Positions 1-6,056 of a stretch of DNA of 6,356 nt are shown piece after piece. A program made the position numbers and the translations under genes. The notes under the pieces are model-generated. The model was not told where the DNA came from and did no database searches. It saw only the letters and a list, made by a program, of their open reading frames with translations. This stretch comes from Candidatus Zixiibacteriota bacterium (GTDB lineage: Bacteria > Zixibacteria > MSB-5A5 > SM1-73). The DNA lies in the NCBI GenBank assembly GCA_023127875.1, contig JAGMFA010000118.1, positions 1 to 6,356 on the forward strand, given 5' to 3'. Position 1 is the stretch's first letter, and the number at the start of each line of letters is the position of its first letter.

Positions 1-82
1 GAAGAATCTCAAACTCGTATGAGTGCATACGCATTTGTAAAATGTTGAATTCATTAGATTCTTCACTTCGTTCAGAATGACA
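1..82. repeat. Inverted-repeat / ATTCTTC-type intergenic repeat, cut by the window edge
   Basis: Positions 1-9 (gaagaatct) and 56-64 (agattcttc) are a perfect 9-bp inverted repeat. Inside lies a small perfect hairpin, cgtatg (16-21), loop agtg, catacg (26-31). The right arm continues into gattcttcacttcgttcag and then aatgaca (57-82), a word I recognise as a type of intergenic repeat scattered through many bacterial genomes, with a minor stem attct (58-62)/agaat (74-78). It lies downstream of the last minus-strand gene. I see no U-tract after any hairpin on the minus strand, so I do not call a terminator. The element may extend left of the window. The remaining sequence to 141 shows only short AT-rich direct repeats (gattttt twice). 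Confidence 0.5.
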
Positions 83-141
83 TAAAGGGGATTTTTGTGA
101 TTTTTCGACACGCTCTTAAGTCAGGTTCCGGAATAAAAACC

Positions 142-1275
142 TTATCTCAAAAGCTCCCGAGCAATAACCAACCTCTGTATTTCTGAGGTCCCTTCTCCGA
201 TTTCACACAGCTTGATGTCCCTGAAGTATCTTTGTACCGGATACTCAGACAAATATCCGTATCCACCGAAGATCTGGATAGCCTGATAGGTAACGAACCT
301 TCCCACCTCTGAAGCATACAGTTTTGCCATGGCAGACTCTTTGATGAACCTCTCTCCTTTATCCTTTAATTCAGAGGCATGATAGAGCAGATGCCTTGCC
401 GCCTCAAGCTGGGTGGCCATGTCAGCCAACTTCCATTGAATAGCCTGAAAATTTGCGATGGGTTTACCGAATTGCTCCCTCTCTTTGGCATACTTTAATG
501 CTTTGTCAAACGCTCCCTGAGCAATTCCCAAAGCCATGGCGCCGATACTGATCCTCCCACCATCCAGAGTGATCATGAACTGTTTGAATCCCTCCCCCTC
601 CTTTCCCAAAAGATTCTCTTTGGGAAGCCTTAAATCTTCAAAGATAAGGGTGGCGGTGTCAGAACCTCGTAGTCCCATCTTGTTCTCTTTTTTCCCGATG
701 GAGAAGCCTTTCATTCCCTTTTCCACGATAAAGGAGCTTATTCCCTTATATCCTTTACTCTTGTCGGTTATCGCGGTGATTACAAAAGTCTCTCCCACGC
801 TGGCATTGGTAATGAAAGTCTTGGTTCCGTTGATCACATAATGGTCACCGTCCAGAACTGCTGTGGTCTTGGTACCGGCGGCATCGGAGCCTGCATCCGG
901 CTCGGTTAAGCCAAATGATCCCAACTTTTTCCCTGAAGCTAAATCTGGAATGTATTTTCTTTTCTGCTCTTCATTCCCGAAAAGATAGATGGGATAAACT
1001 CCTAAGGAGTCGTGAGCCGCAACGGTTATGCCGGTGGAACCGCAAACCCTGGAGATCTCCTCTACTGCAATGGTGTAGCTTAAGGTATCATATCCTGATC
1101 CACCATACTCTTTTGGAACCACCATTCCCAAAATCCCCATCTCCCCTAATTTTTTTATGTTGTCAAAAGAAAACTTTCCAATCTCATCCAGCTCCTTAGC
1201 TTTGGGCTCGATCTCCTTTTCAGCGAACTCTCTTATCTTCTTGCGAAATTCTTCATGTTCTTCAGAAATTCTCAT
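142..1275 (-). CDS. Acyl-CoA dehydrogenase, short-chain/butyryl-CoA dehydrogenase type (377 aa)
   Basis: FAD-dependent cytoplasmic enzyme that oxidises an acyl-CoA to the trans-2-enoyl-CoA and passes electrons to electron-transfer flavoprotein; first step of beta-oxidation. The protein is full length for the family (about 380 aa), with the usual helical N-terminal domain, a beta middle domain and a helical C-terminal domain. Signature 1, GLTEPDAGSDAAG, is at residues 122-134. Signature 2 runs from Q334 to D353 (IFGGYGY core). The catalytic base is E361 in GEGTSE; the residue before it is Gly rather than the common Tyr. REQFG (266-270) is the usual FAD-contact segment and DGGR (238-241) the substrate-side arginine. 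Overall wording is close to clostridial Bcd proteins as I remember them. The ATG start is supported by AGGAGA (plus-strand 1281-1286) five bases upstream. It is the last gene of the cluster, 90 bp after its paralog. Exact acyl specificity cannot be read from sequence. Confidence 0.95.
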   Translation of the reverse strand: MRISEEHEEFRKKIREFAEKEIEPKAKELDEIGKFSFDNIKKLGEMGILGMVVPKEYGGSGYDTLSYTIAVEEISRVCGSTGITVAAHDSLGVYPIYLFGNEEQKRKYIPDLASGKKLGSFGLTEPDAGSDAAGTKTTAVLDGDHYVINGTKTFITNASVGETFVITAITDKSKGYKGISSFIVEKGMKGFSIGKKENKMGLRGSDTATLIFEDLRLPKENLLGKEGEGFKQFMITLDGGRISIGAMALGIAQGAFDKALKYAKEREQFGKPIANFQAIQWKLADMATQLEAARHLLYHASELKDKGERFIKESAMAKLYASEVGRFVTYQAIQIFGGYGYLSEYPVQRYFRDIKLCEIGEGTSEIQRLVIARELLR

Positions 1276-1292
1276 CTGGCTCTCCTGTCGAA

Positions 1293-1362
1293 GATCCCGC
1301 CACAGGCGGGGGTCAAAGATCCCGCCGAAAGGCGGGGTTGAAAATCCCGTCCGTAGGCGGGG
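1293..1362. repeat. Three tandem GC-rich hairpin repeats (period 25-26 bp)
   Basis: Three near-copies of gatcccgcc-loop-ggcgggg begin at 1293, 1318 and about 1344. Copy 1 is cccgcc (1296-1301), loop aca, ggcggg (1305-1310). Copy 2 is cccgcc (1321-1326), loop gaaa, ggcggg (1331-1336). Copy 3 is cccgtc (1346-1351), loop cgta, ggcggg (1356-1361), with one G-T pair on the plus strand. On the minus strand, the transcribed one, copy 3 would present a C(UACG)G tetraloop, while on the plus strand copy 2 would present GAAA. They fill the gap between the two acyl-CoA dehydrogenase genes, from four bases past the upstream stop to seven bases short of the downstream SD. There are no spacers of CRISPR type and no U-tract. 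A REP-like dispersed repeat is the most likely identity. Confidence 0.8.
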
Positions 1363-1365
1363 CGG

Positions 1366-2508
1366 CTATTCCTTCAAAAGTTGGCGGGAGATGACGATTC
1401 TCTGGGCTTCAGAAGTTCCCTCATAAATTTCTGTCACCCGTGCATCTCTGAAGTATCTCTCCACTGGATACTCTTTCATGTAACCATATCCACCGTGAAT
1501 CTGCACCGCCTCATTGACTACCCGGTTTGCCACCTCAGAGGCATAAAGTTTAGCCATGGCGGCTTCCTGAGTACATCTAATCCCCTGGTTTTGTATATAA
1601 GCCGCGCGATAAATCAAAAGCTTGGCCGCATCTATTTCAGTGGCCATATCTGCTAACTTAAAGGCGATGGCTTGAAAATTACAGATGGGCCGACCAAATT
1701 GAACTCTCTCCTTGGAGTATTTTAAAGCATCCTCAAAAGCCGCCTGAGCAATTCCAATGGATTGTGCTCCTACTGTGATTCTGCTGGGATCCAAAAGGAT
1801 AAGGGCGATCTTAAATCCCCCATTTTCTTTCCCTAAGAGATTTTCCTTTGGAATCTTACAATCCGAGAAGGAAAGCTGTCGGGTGTCCGAACCTCTCATC
1901 CCCATTTTTTTCTCCTTCGCTCCGATAGAAAACCCCTCGGTTCCCTTTTCCACCAAAAGACAGGATATTCCTTTTGATTTAAGCTCTGGGTTAGTTAAAA
2001 CGAAGACCACAAAAAGGTCGGCGATCCCGCCATTGGTGACAAATGCCTTAGTGCCATTGAGCATATAGAAATCATCTTTTGGCACGGCAGTGGTTCTGAG
2101 GCTTCCCGCATCGGTGCCCGATCCAGGCTCGGTCAAGGAATATGCTCCGATTTTCTCTCCACGAGCCAAAGAAGGGAGATGTTTTTTCTTCTGGTCTGGT
2201 GTCCCGAATTTCAGGATGGCTTCGCAGACCAAGGAATTATGTACTGAAAGCGCAATTTGTAAGCCTGCACACGCTTTGGCAAATTCCTCCATCACTAAAA
2301 TATAGCTGATGAAATCGAAATTGGACCCGCCAAACTCCTCCGGAAGCATTATCCCCATATAGCCCAAACCGGCAAGCTCTTTATAAATCTCCTTTGGGAT
2401 CTCCTCCTTTTCGTCAAATTCCTCGGCTTTTGGCATAAGGGTATTTTTGGCAAAATCAGCCGCCGCCTCCTTCACCATTCTCTGTTCTTCATTAAGCTCA
2501 AAGTCCAT
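1366..2508 (-). CDS. Acyl-CoA dehydrogenase (380 aa), paralog of the following gene
   Basis: Second FAD-dependent acyl-CoA dehydrogenase, acting at the first oxidative step of beta-oxidation or of branched-chain acyl-CoA breakdown. Full family length. Signature 1 is SLTEPGSGTDAGS (124-136), with Ser at the first position where Gly, Ala or Cys is usual. Signature 2 runs Q336 to D355 (IHGGYGY core). The catalytic glutamate is E363 in the standard context YEGTSE. The FAD-contact segment is RVQFG (268-272). In the active-site helix the usual D-G-G-R is replaced by D-P-S-R (240-243), which differs from the neighbouring paralog. The start is set by AAGGAG (plus-strand 2515-2520) six bases before ATG. 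The stop TAG abuts the GC-rich hairpin repeats. Upstream lies a 435-bp repeat-filled gap, so this gene and the next may have their own promoter, although I could not identify a convincing one. Family assignment is firm; substrate is unknown. Confidence 0.95.
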   Translation of the reverse strand: MDFELNEEQRMVKEAAADFAKNTLMPKAEEFDEKEEIPKEIYKELAGLGYMGIMLPEEFGGSNFDFISYILVMEEFAKACAGLQIALSVHNSLVCEAILKFGTPDQKKKHLPSLARGEKIGAYSLTEPGSGTDAGSLRTTAVPKDDFYMLNGTKAFVTNGGIADLFVVFVLTNPELKSKGISCLLVEKGTEGFSIGAKEKKMGMRGSDTRQLSFSDCKIPKENLLGKENGGFKIALILLDPSRITVGAQSIGIAQAAFEDALKYSKERVQFGRPICNFQAIAFKLADMATEIDAAKLLIYRAAYIQNQGIRCTQEAAMAKLYASEVANRVVNEAVQIHGGYGYMKEYPVERYFRDARVTEIYEGTSEAQRIVISRQLLKE

Positions 2509-2512
2509 AAGT

Positions 2513-2689
2513 CGCTCCTTGCTTTTGTATGCTTTTCACGCAAAACGCGTAGCAGAGCCTTTATGGCTCTGCGGAGGGGTAAACCCTCCGCTACGCGACC
2601 TAAATAAAAACGTTCCTTGTGTTTTTTCGCTCCTCCCACAAAACGCGTAGCAGAGCCTTTATGGCTCTGCGGAGGGATAAACCCTCCGC
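2513..2689. repeat. Diverged 98-bp tandem duplication with a 51-bp near-identical core
   Basis: The 51-bp core at 2541-2591 recurs at 2639-2689 with one difference (G2579 against A2677). The 28 bases left of each core also align without gaps at the same 98-bp offset (18 of 28 by eye), so the repeat is a duplication that includes the SD region of the acyl-CoA dehydrogenase at 1366-2508. Each core contains two adjacent hairpins. In copy 1 these are gcagagcc (2552-2559)/ggctctgc (2565-2572) and cggaggg (2572-2578)/ccctccg (2584-2590). Copy 1 alone also has closing arms cgcgtagc (2546-2553)/gctacgcg (2590-2597), giving a possible three-way junction; copy 2 has lost the 3' arm. Together with the element at 2709-2902 this occupies most of the 435-bp gap 2509-2943, in which I find no gene. 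Confidence 0.85.
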
Positions 2690-2708
2690 CAGAACAAGTC
2701 GAATTGAA

Positions 2709-2902
2709 GGTTGTTGAAAAAGTGCCTCACCTTCTTTACTCAGCGAGAAGAAATTGTCGTAGGGACAGCCTCATTTGAGTCAACTGACCTTGTGGCTGTC
2801 CTCATTAAAATCAGGACAGGGATTCATCCTGAGGGACTCATCCTGAAGGACAAGCCCTGTCCCTACATAGAATTTCTCCCAAAATATCTTTTTCAACACA
2901 CC
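2709..2902. mobile_element. MITE-like inverted-repeat element, about 194 bp, non-coding
   Basis: Perfect 10-bp terminal inverted repeats, gttgaaaaag (2713-2722) and ctttttcaac (2888-2897), extend to the ends as ggttgttg/caacacacc with one gap. A second concentric pair, gtagggacag (2759-2768)/ctgtccctac (2857-2866), is preceded on both sides by agaaatt/aatttct (2749-2755 and 2871-2877). Inner stems are ggacagcc (2763-2770)/ggctgtcc (2794-2801) and ggacaggg (2814-2821)/ccctgtcc (2855-2862). A 14-bp unit, tcatcctgagggac, is tandemly duplicated at 2824-2837 and 2838-2851 with one change. No transposase is encoded. I could not find a clear target-site duplication, so the ends are approximate. The structure fits a degenerate miniature inverted-repeat element or a large dispersed palindromic repeat. 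Confidence 0.55.
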
Positions 2903-2943
2903 CTTCTAATGTTTAAATGAAGGGCTAACTTGACCACACCCGT

Positions 2944-4191
2944 TCAGACCGCCCTTCTGAATATCATGCAGGTTACGGTTCGGTCATTACCGCCCATGCT
3001 GATCAGCATGGCGTACGGACGATCGGATTTGATCTTTACCTGGCAATCACCTGCCTTACCGATGAGTTGGTGTAAACAGTCCACCGCCTGCCTGACCCCG
3101 GTTCCACCGGTGTAGTGACCGAAGCCGATCAGTCCACCAGTAGGATTTGTTGGCATCTCTCCGTCTATAGCTGTTTTTCCTTCTGCCACAAATGCGGCAG
3201 CTTCTCCGTATCCAACCGCACCGGTAGCTTCCATGTGAAGGAGTCCGCCAATGCTGAAGCAGTCGTGAACTTCCAGCACCCCGATATCTTTGATTCCCAG
3301 TCCACTCATCTCGTATGCTTTCTCCACCGACTTCCGGGTGGTGGTAAGTTTGGTCTCATCTTCTGGCAGTTTGGTCACGTCTGCCTGGGATTGCCCGATT
3401 CCCACCACCTCCACCGCATCCTTCTTATCAATGCCTATCTTCTGCAGCCCTTCCTCCGAGGCGAAGATCAAAGCGGAGCAGCCATCAGAGACCTTGGAGC
3501 AATCATACACATTTATGTGCTCACAGAATACTTTGGGGTTAGGAGGAGTCATGCCGGCTGCCACCAGATCCTCTATGGTATTATGATACTCCTGAGCTTT
3601 GGGATTCTTTCGCGCATTGGTAACAGCTCTGGCATACCAGTGTGCCATCCCTTTTCTCACGTAATCATAGCCGAACTTTTCATAGCAAGCTCCAGCCCTA
3701 TCTGAAAATTGACCCGGGAAAAAATAGGCATCTCCCTTTTTGCGTTGGGACCTATAGTGTCCGGCTCCTGCTAAGATATCCGCGCCATAGATGGCTTTGA
3801 CCGTATTCTGCACCTCCACTCCCATGGTCAAGACCACATCGGAAAAATCAGCGCAAATGCTTTTAATGGCGGTGAACAGAGCCAAGCCACCGGACCCACA
3901 GGCGCCTTCCGTCTTGGTGCAAGGTTTATACTCCAGTGCAGGATCGATGTAGGGAATAAATCCTGGTATATTGCCCTGTCGATTGAATCTGGCCGCCATA
4001 AAATTGCCGATGACCCCCTCATCGATATTATTGACATCGTTGATCTGATCGATCACTCCCTTGCCTGCCTCAGTTATATACTCCTCCAAACCGGGTCGAG
4101 GCTTTTTGGGATGAAATTCTCTTCTCCCCGAACCGAAGGAAACGGTATTATAACCAGCGCAGGCATATACCGGCTTTCTTAACTTTTTCAT
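2944..4191 (-). CDS. SCP-x/SCP2-type thiolase (acetyl-CoA acyltransferase-like, 415 aa)
   Basis: Thiolase-fold enzyme expected to cleave 3-ketoacyl-CoA with CoA, or run the reverse condensation, at the last step of beta-oxidation. The nucleophile is C98 in EGACGSGG (95-102). The C-terminal half carries the SCP2-thiolase hallmark HDCF (309-312) in place of the classical C-x-G motif. NPTGG (349-353) and GHYTGGTG (358-365) follow; H359 is the usual active-site histidine, though GHY-T-G-G replaces the common GHP-x-G-A. DCSKVSDG (230-237) is also typical of the subfamily. The protein ends with a GGNDRTVTC strand-turn near residue 400. The start is decided by AAAGGAGGT (plus-strand 4197-4205), a near-perfect anti-SD match five bases before ATG. 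Many relatives, especially archaeal ones, work with a small DUF35 OB-fold/Zn partner; none is encoded next to this gene. A specialised ketothiolase or aldolase-like role is possible, but the intact Cys98 argues for thiolase. Confidence 0.9.
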   Translation of the reverse strand: MKKLRKPVYACAGYNTVSFGSGRREFHPKKPRPGLEEYITEAGKGVIDQINDVNNIDEGVIGNFMAARFNRQGNIPGFIPYIDPALEYKPCTKTEGACGSGGLALFTAIKSICADFSDVVLTMGVEVQNTVKAIYGADILAGAGHYRSQRKKGDAYFFPGQFSDRAGACYEKFGYDYVRKGMAHWYARAVTNARKNPKAQEYHNTIEDLVAAGMTPPNPKVFCEHINVYDCSKVSDGCSALIFASEEGLQKIGIDKKDAVEVVGIGQSQADVTKLPEDETKLTTTRKSVEKAYEMSGLGIKDIGVLEVHDCFSIGGLLHMEATGAVGYGEAAAFVAEGKTAIDGEMPTNPTGGLIGFGHYTGGTGVRQAVDCLHQLIGKAGDCQVKIKSDRPYAMLISMGGNDRTVTCMIFRRAV

Positions 4192-4210
4192 CTGTTACCT
4201 CCTTTGATTA

Positions 4211-4370
4211 ACTCGTTTTCGTATTTCGTTTGGCGTTGGCGAAGCTCGTAATGAATCTCGTTTGCGAAGCTCGAGGTTCGGAAAAAATCCAGCCTCGATC
4301 CACGAGCTTCGAACCTCGATACGAGCACGGACGTGCCCGTCTGGGCATCGACACCGTTAAACGAGCTTCA
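4211..4370. repeat. Nested CGAAGCTCG inverted/direct repeats between two genes
   Basis: The 190-bp gap 4192-4381 contains no gene and is built from repeated words. The word cgaagctcg appears at 4240-4248 and 4265-4273, and its reverse complement at 4303-4311 and, one base shorter, at 4362-4369. The four copies therefore form two concentric inverted pairs. tcgaggttcg (4271-4280) has a perfect partner cgaacctcga (4310-4319), which competes with the first pairing. Two short hairpins follow: gcac (4325-4328)/gtgc (4333-4336) and gccc (4335-4338)/gggc (4343-4346). Read in the direction of transcription, this is the untranslated stretch between the hydroxyacyl-CoA dehydrogenase stop and the thiolase SD. 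No U-tract accompanies the stems, so I do not call a terminator. Confidence 0.6.
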
Positions 4371-4381
4371 CAGCCATTTTA

Positions 4382-5722
4382 TCAAACGTAATCATTGATG
4401 GGCCCATATAGATGATAGAACCCATTCAAAAGGACGTCATTGACATCCTTATCTGATTCTGCCACTCCAGTTTTCACTAGAAATTCACCGATCTCCTTGG
4501 ACCGCCTCAGATAGGCTTTTGCCAGTTTTGCACCCAACGTGTCGGAAGCATTAAGGTTCTTAAAGTAAACGGACAGCTTGTCACCTCTTTTGGGGTCCAT
4601 CAGAAGCTTTCTCCAGGGAATAGTTCCTTCAGGATAGCCTCCTAACTTTTTGTCCAGTTCGCCACTCCAGCCGTTAGGGTCAAACATCTTATATTCACCC
4701 TTTTCTATATCATAAACACCAGCGGGACGATTCTTCTCATATTTCAAAAATCCATCCTTCTGGCTTCCATCCGCACGTTGGCCACCCAACACCTTCTTCT
4801 CGACCATCTGGGCAAGCAGGTCGTCTTTAAGATCCTCACCTTTGATATAACCGGCGATGGTCTCCGAAATACATTGATACACATCCACTCCCACGTAGTC
4901 GATGAGTTGGAGTATGCCCATGGGTCGGACCAACAGATCCTGGCTCACCTTATTCATGATGTACAGAGCACCAGGCAGGGTAAACTCACCTGTCATCTTC
5001 TTGGCTTCCTTTATGGCATATAAGCCGTCTCGCAGGAAGTGACCATTGCCGATGAAACCTGCGATATCGTTGGCAGGCACGATTTTTTTCCGCAGTCTCT
5101 TGGCTAACTCCAAAGCCATCTCCTTAAGCTCAGGTTTGGTCGATTCGGGAGAGATTAATTCCACCAGTCTTTGCACTGCCGGAGGGTTATAGAAATGGTA
5201 TCCGATTATCCTCCCTCCCAAATCCGCCGATTGGTTTAAGACGCTTATGGGTATAGATGAGGTGTTGGTGAAGTAGTAAGTATCCGGATCCACCAGTTGA
5301 TCAATTTTCTTCAACACGCCCACCTTCACATCTTTATCCTCCACTATCGCCTCGAAGATCATCTTGGAATTCTTAACTTCACTCAGATCGGTTCCCAGCC
5401 TTAACACCGACATGGCATCATCCACGAAGGCATCGATTATCTCATAGTTCTCCACCAGATTCTCACGGTCCTTGTACAATTCCCTTAGCATCACCGTGGT
5501 TTTTTCTCCCGCCTTGACAAACTGAGCTTTGAGATACGTCTGAAGCCCATCCAATGCCGCCTCACTTATGTCGATCAAATGTAGTCGATAAATCGAGTCC
5601 TTGTTTTGCGGCAAGTTCTTCAGTCTGGCTATCTCCTGTGCCAGAAGAAGTGCTATCCCACTTCCCATTTTGCCTGCGGCTCCGATTACGGAAACGTCCT
5701 TCAGTCTTTCATCAAACTTCAT
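4382..5722 (-). CDS. 3-hydroxyacyl-CoA dehydrogenase, long stand-alone form (446 aa)
   Basis: NAD-dependent cytoplasmic enzyme converting (S)-3-hydroxyacyl-CoA to 3-ketoacyl-CoA, the third step of beta-oxidation. The N-terminal Rossmann domain has GAAGKMG (14-20) and an acidic strand end, D51 (LIDIS), for NAD. EAIVED (124-129), NTSSIPIS (153-160) and HFYNP (176-180) follow. H176 and E188 have the 12-residue spacing of the His-Glu catalytic pair of this family, and DIAGFIGN (219-226) is the usual link to the C-terminal domain. Stand-alone enzymes are normally about 280-310 aa. Here the helical part is longer, and residues about 400-446 (GVAESDKDVNDVLLNGF, then GPI) look like a second 3HCDH_C repeat as in FadB/FadN, yet no enoyl-CoA hydratase domain is present. 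The start has GGAGGTGAT (plus-strand 5725-5733) just before ATG. First gene of the minus-strand cluster. Confidence 0.93.
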   Translation of the reverse strand: MKFDERLKDVSVIGAAGKMGSGIALLLAQEIARLKNLPQNKDSIYRLHLIDISEAALDGLQTYLKAQFVKAGEKTTVMLRELYKDRENLVENYEIIDAFVDDAMSVLRLGTDLSEVKNSKMIFEAIVEDKDVKVGVLKKIDQLVDPDTYYFTNTSSIPISVLNQSADLGGRIIGYHFYNPPAVQRLVELISPESTKPELKEMALELAKRLRKKIVPANDIAGFIGNGHFLRDGLYAIKEAKKMTGEFTLPGALYIMNKVSQDLLVRPMGILQLIDYVGVDVYQCISETIAGYIKGEDLKDDLLAQMVEKKVLGGQRADGSQKDGFLKYEKNRPAGVYDIEKGEYKMFDPNGWSGELDKKLGGYPEGTIPWRKLLMDPKRGDKLSVYFKNLNASDTLGAKLAKAYLRRSKEIGEFLVKTGVAESDKDVNDVLLNGFYHLYGPINDYV

Positions 5723-5758
5723 ATATCACCTCCGAAGTTGTTACTTTGGTTTTTGCGA

Positions 5759-5799
5759 TTTATAGACCAATTATCACCTTGGCGCCAAACGCTTGTGAA
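5759..5799 (-). promoter_or_regulatory. Candidate promoter(s) for the beta-oxidation genes with palindromic operator TTGGCGCCAA
   Basis: On the minus strand two overlapping sigma70-like arrangements can be read: TTCACA (5794-5799), 18-bp spacer, GATAAT (5770-5775); or TTGGCG (5783-5788), 18-bp spacer, TATAAA (5759-5764). Both lie a few tens of bases upstream of the hydroxyacyl-CoA dehydrogenase start. The perfect 10-bp palindrome TTGGCGCCAA (5779-5788) sits in the spacer of the first and over the -35 of the second, a typical place for a repressor site. A further inverted pair, ttggt (5746-5750)/accaa (5766-5770), lies just downstream in transcription. The promoter call is by consensus matching only, and the regulator is unknown. 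Confidence 0.4.
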
Positions 5800-5845
5800 A
5801 AATATAACAAATTCGAACCAGGAAGCAAAGAAAAAATTAAAAAAA

Positions 5846-5899
5846 TTTTAGATCGGGAGTGTCCCCCTCCAGAGTGTTAGTCTAATAAATTATCTAAAA
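5846..5899. other. AT-rich inverted repeat in the divergent intergenic region
   Basis: The arms ttttagat (5846-5853) and atctaaaa (5892-5899) are perfect 8-bp complements 38 bp apart. The interior contains ggag (5856-5859)/ctcc (5867-5870) and the small palindrome ttagtctaa (5877-5885). A run of A/T precedes the left arm. It lies between the two divergent promoters, upstream of both, so it could be a binding or bending site. The rest of the 334-bp gap 5723-6056 holds the promoters listed separately and the plus-strand leader; I see no gene in it. Confidence 0.3.
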
Positions 5900-5915
5900 A
5901 ACGGGGAGATTTTTC

Positions 5916-5943
5916 TTGACTATATGAGTGGTTTGCTTATATT
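5916..5943 (+). promoter_or_regulatory. Sigma70-like promoter for the secreted-protein gene
   Basis: TTGACT (5916-5921) is followed after 16 bp by TATATT (5938-5943), each one or two bases from consensus, in an AT-rich setting. Transcription would begin near 5950, leaving a leader of about 105 nt before the start codon at 6057. The leader shows the palindrome aaaagctttt (6000-6009) but no riboswitch architecture I recognise. Confidence 0.6.
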
Positions 5944-6056
5944 ACATTTAGATTTTGTCTTTGCAAGAGAGTAAAATCATCTACAATTAGAGATTGGAGA
6001 AAAGCTTTTTTGTTTATCTTGAGTTTGTCTGTCGCAATTACTGTGAGGAGGAAAAG

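Noticed and set aside
1293..1362. Possible CRISPR array (three copies, 25-26 bp period)
   Set aside because: The copies abut without unique spacers, each is itself a hairpin, and no cas genes are present.
2711..2920. 69-codon plus-strand open frame in the large gap
   Set aside because: It coincides with the inverted-repeat element; its codons are the repeat arms read through, with no protein-like signature.
2901..2924. Possible terminator after the thiolase: stem cccttc (2901-2906)/gaaggg (2919-2924)
   Set aside because: The stem is only 6 bp with a 12-nt loop and is not followed by a U-tract on the minus strand.
3115..3705. 196-codon open frame on the plus strand
   Set aside because: It lies entirely antisense to the thiolase gene, has no recognisable domain, and its composition follows from the conserved thiolase codons on the other strand.
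5554..5880. 108-codon plus-strand open frame running into the divergent promoter region
   Set aside because: Half of it is antisense to the 3-hydroxyacyl-CoA dehydrogenase gene; the rest is AT-rich intergenic sequence. It has no convincing SD and no family resemblance.
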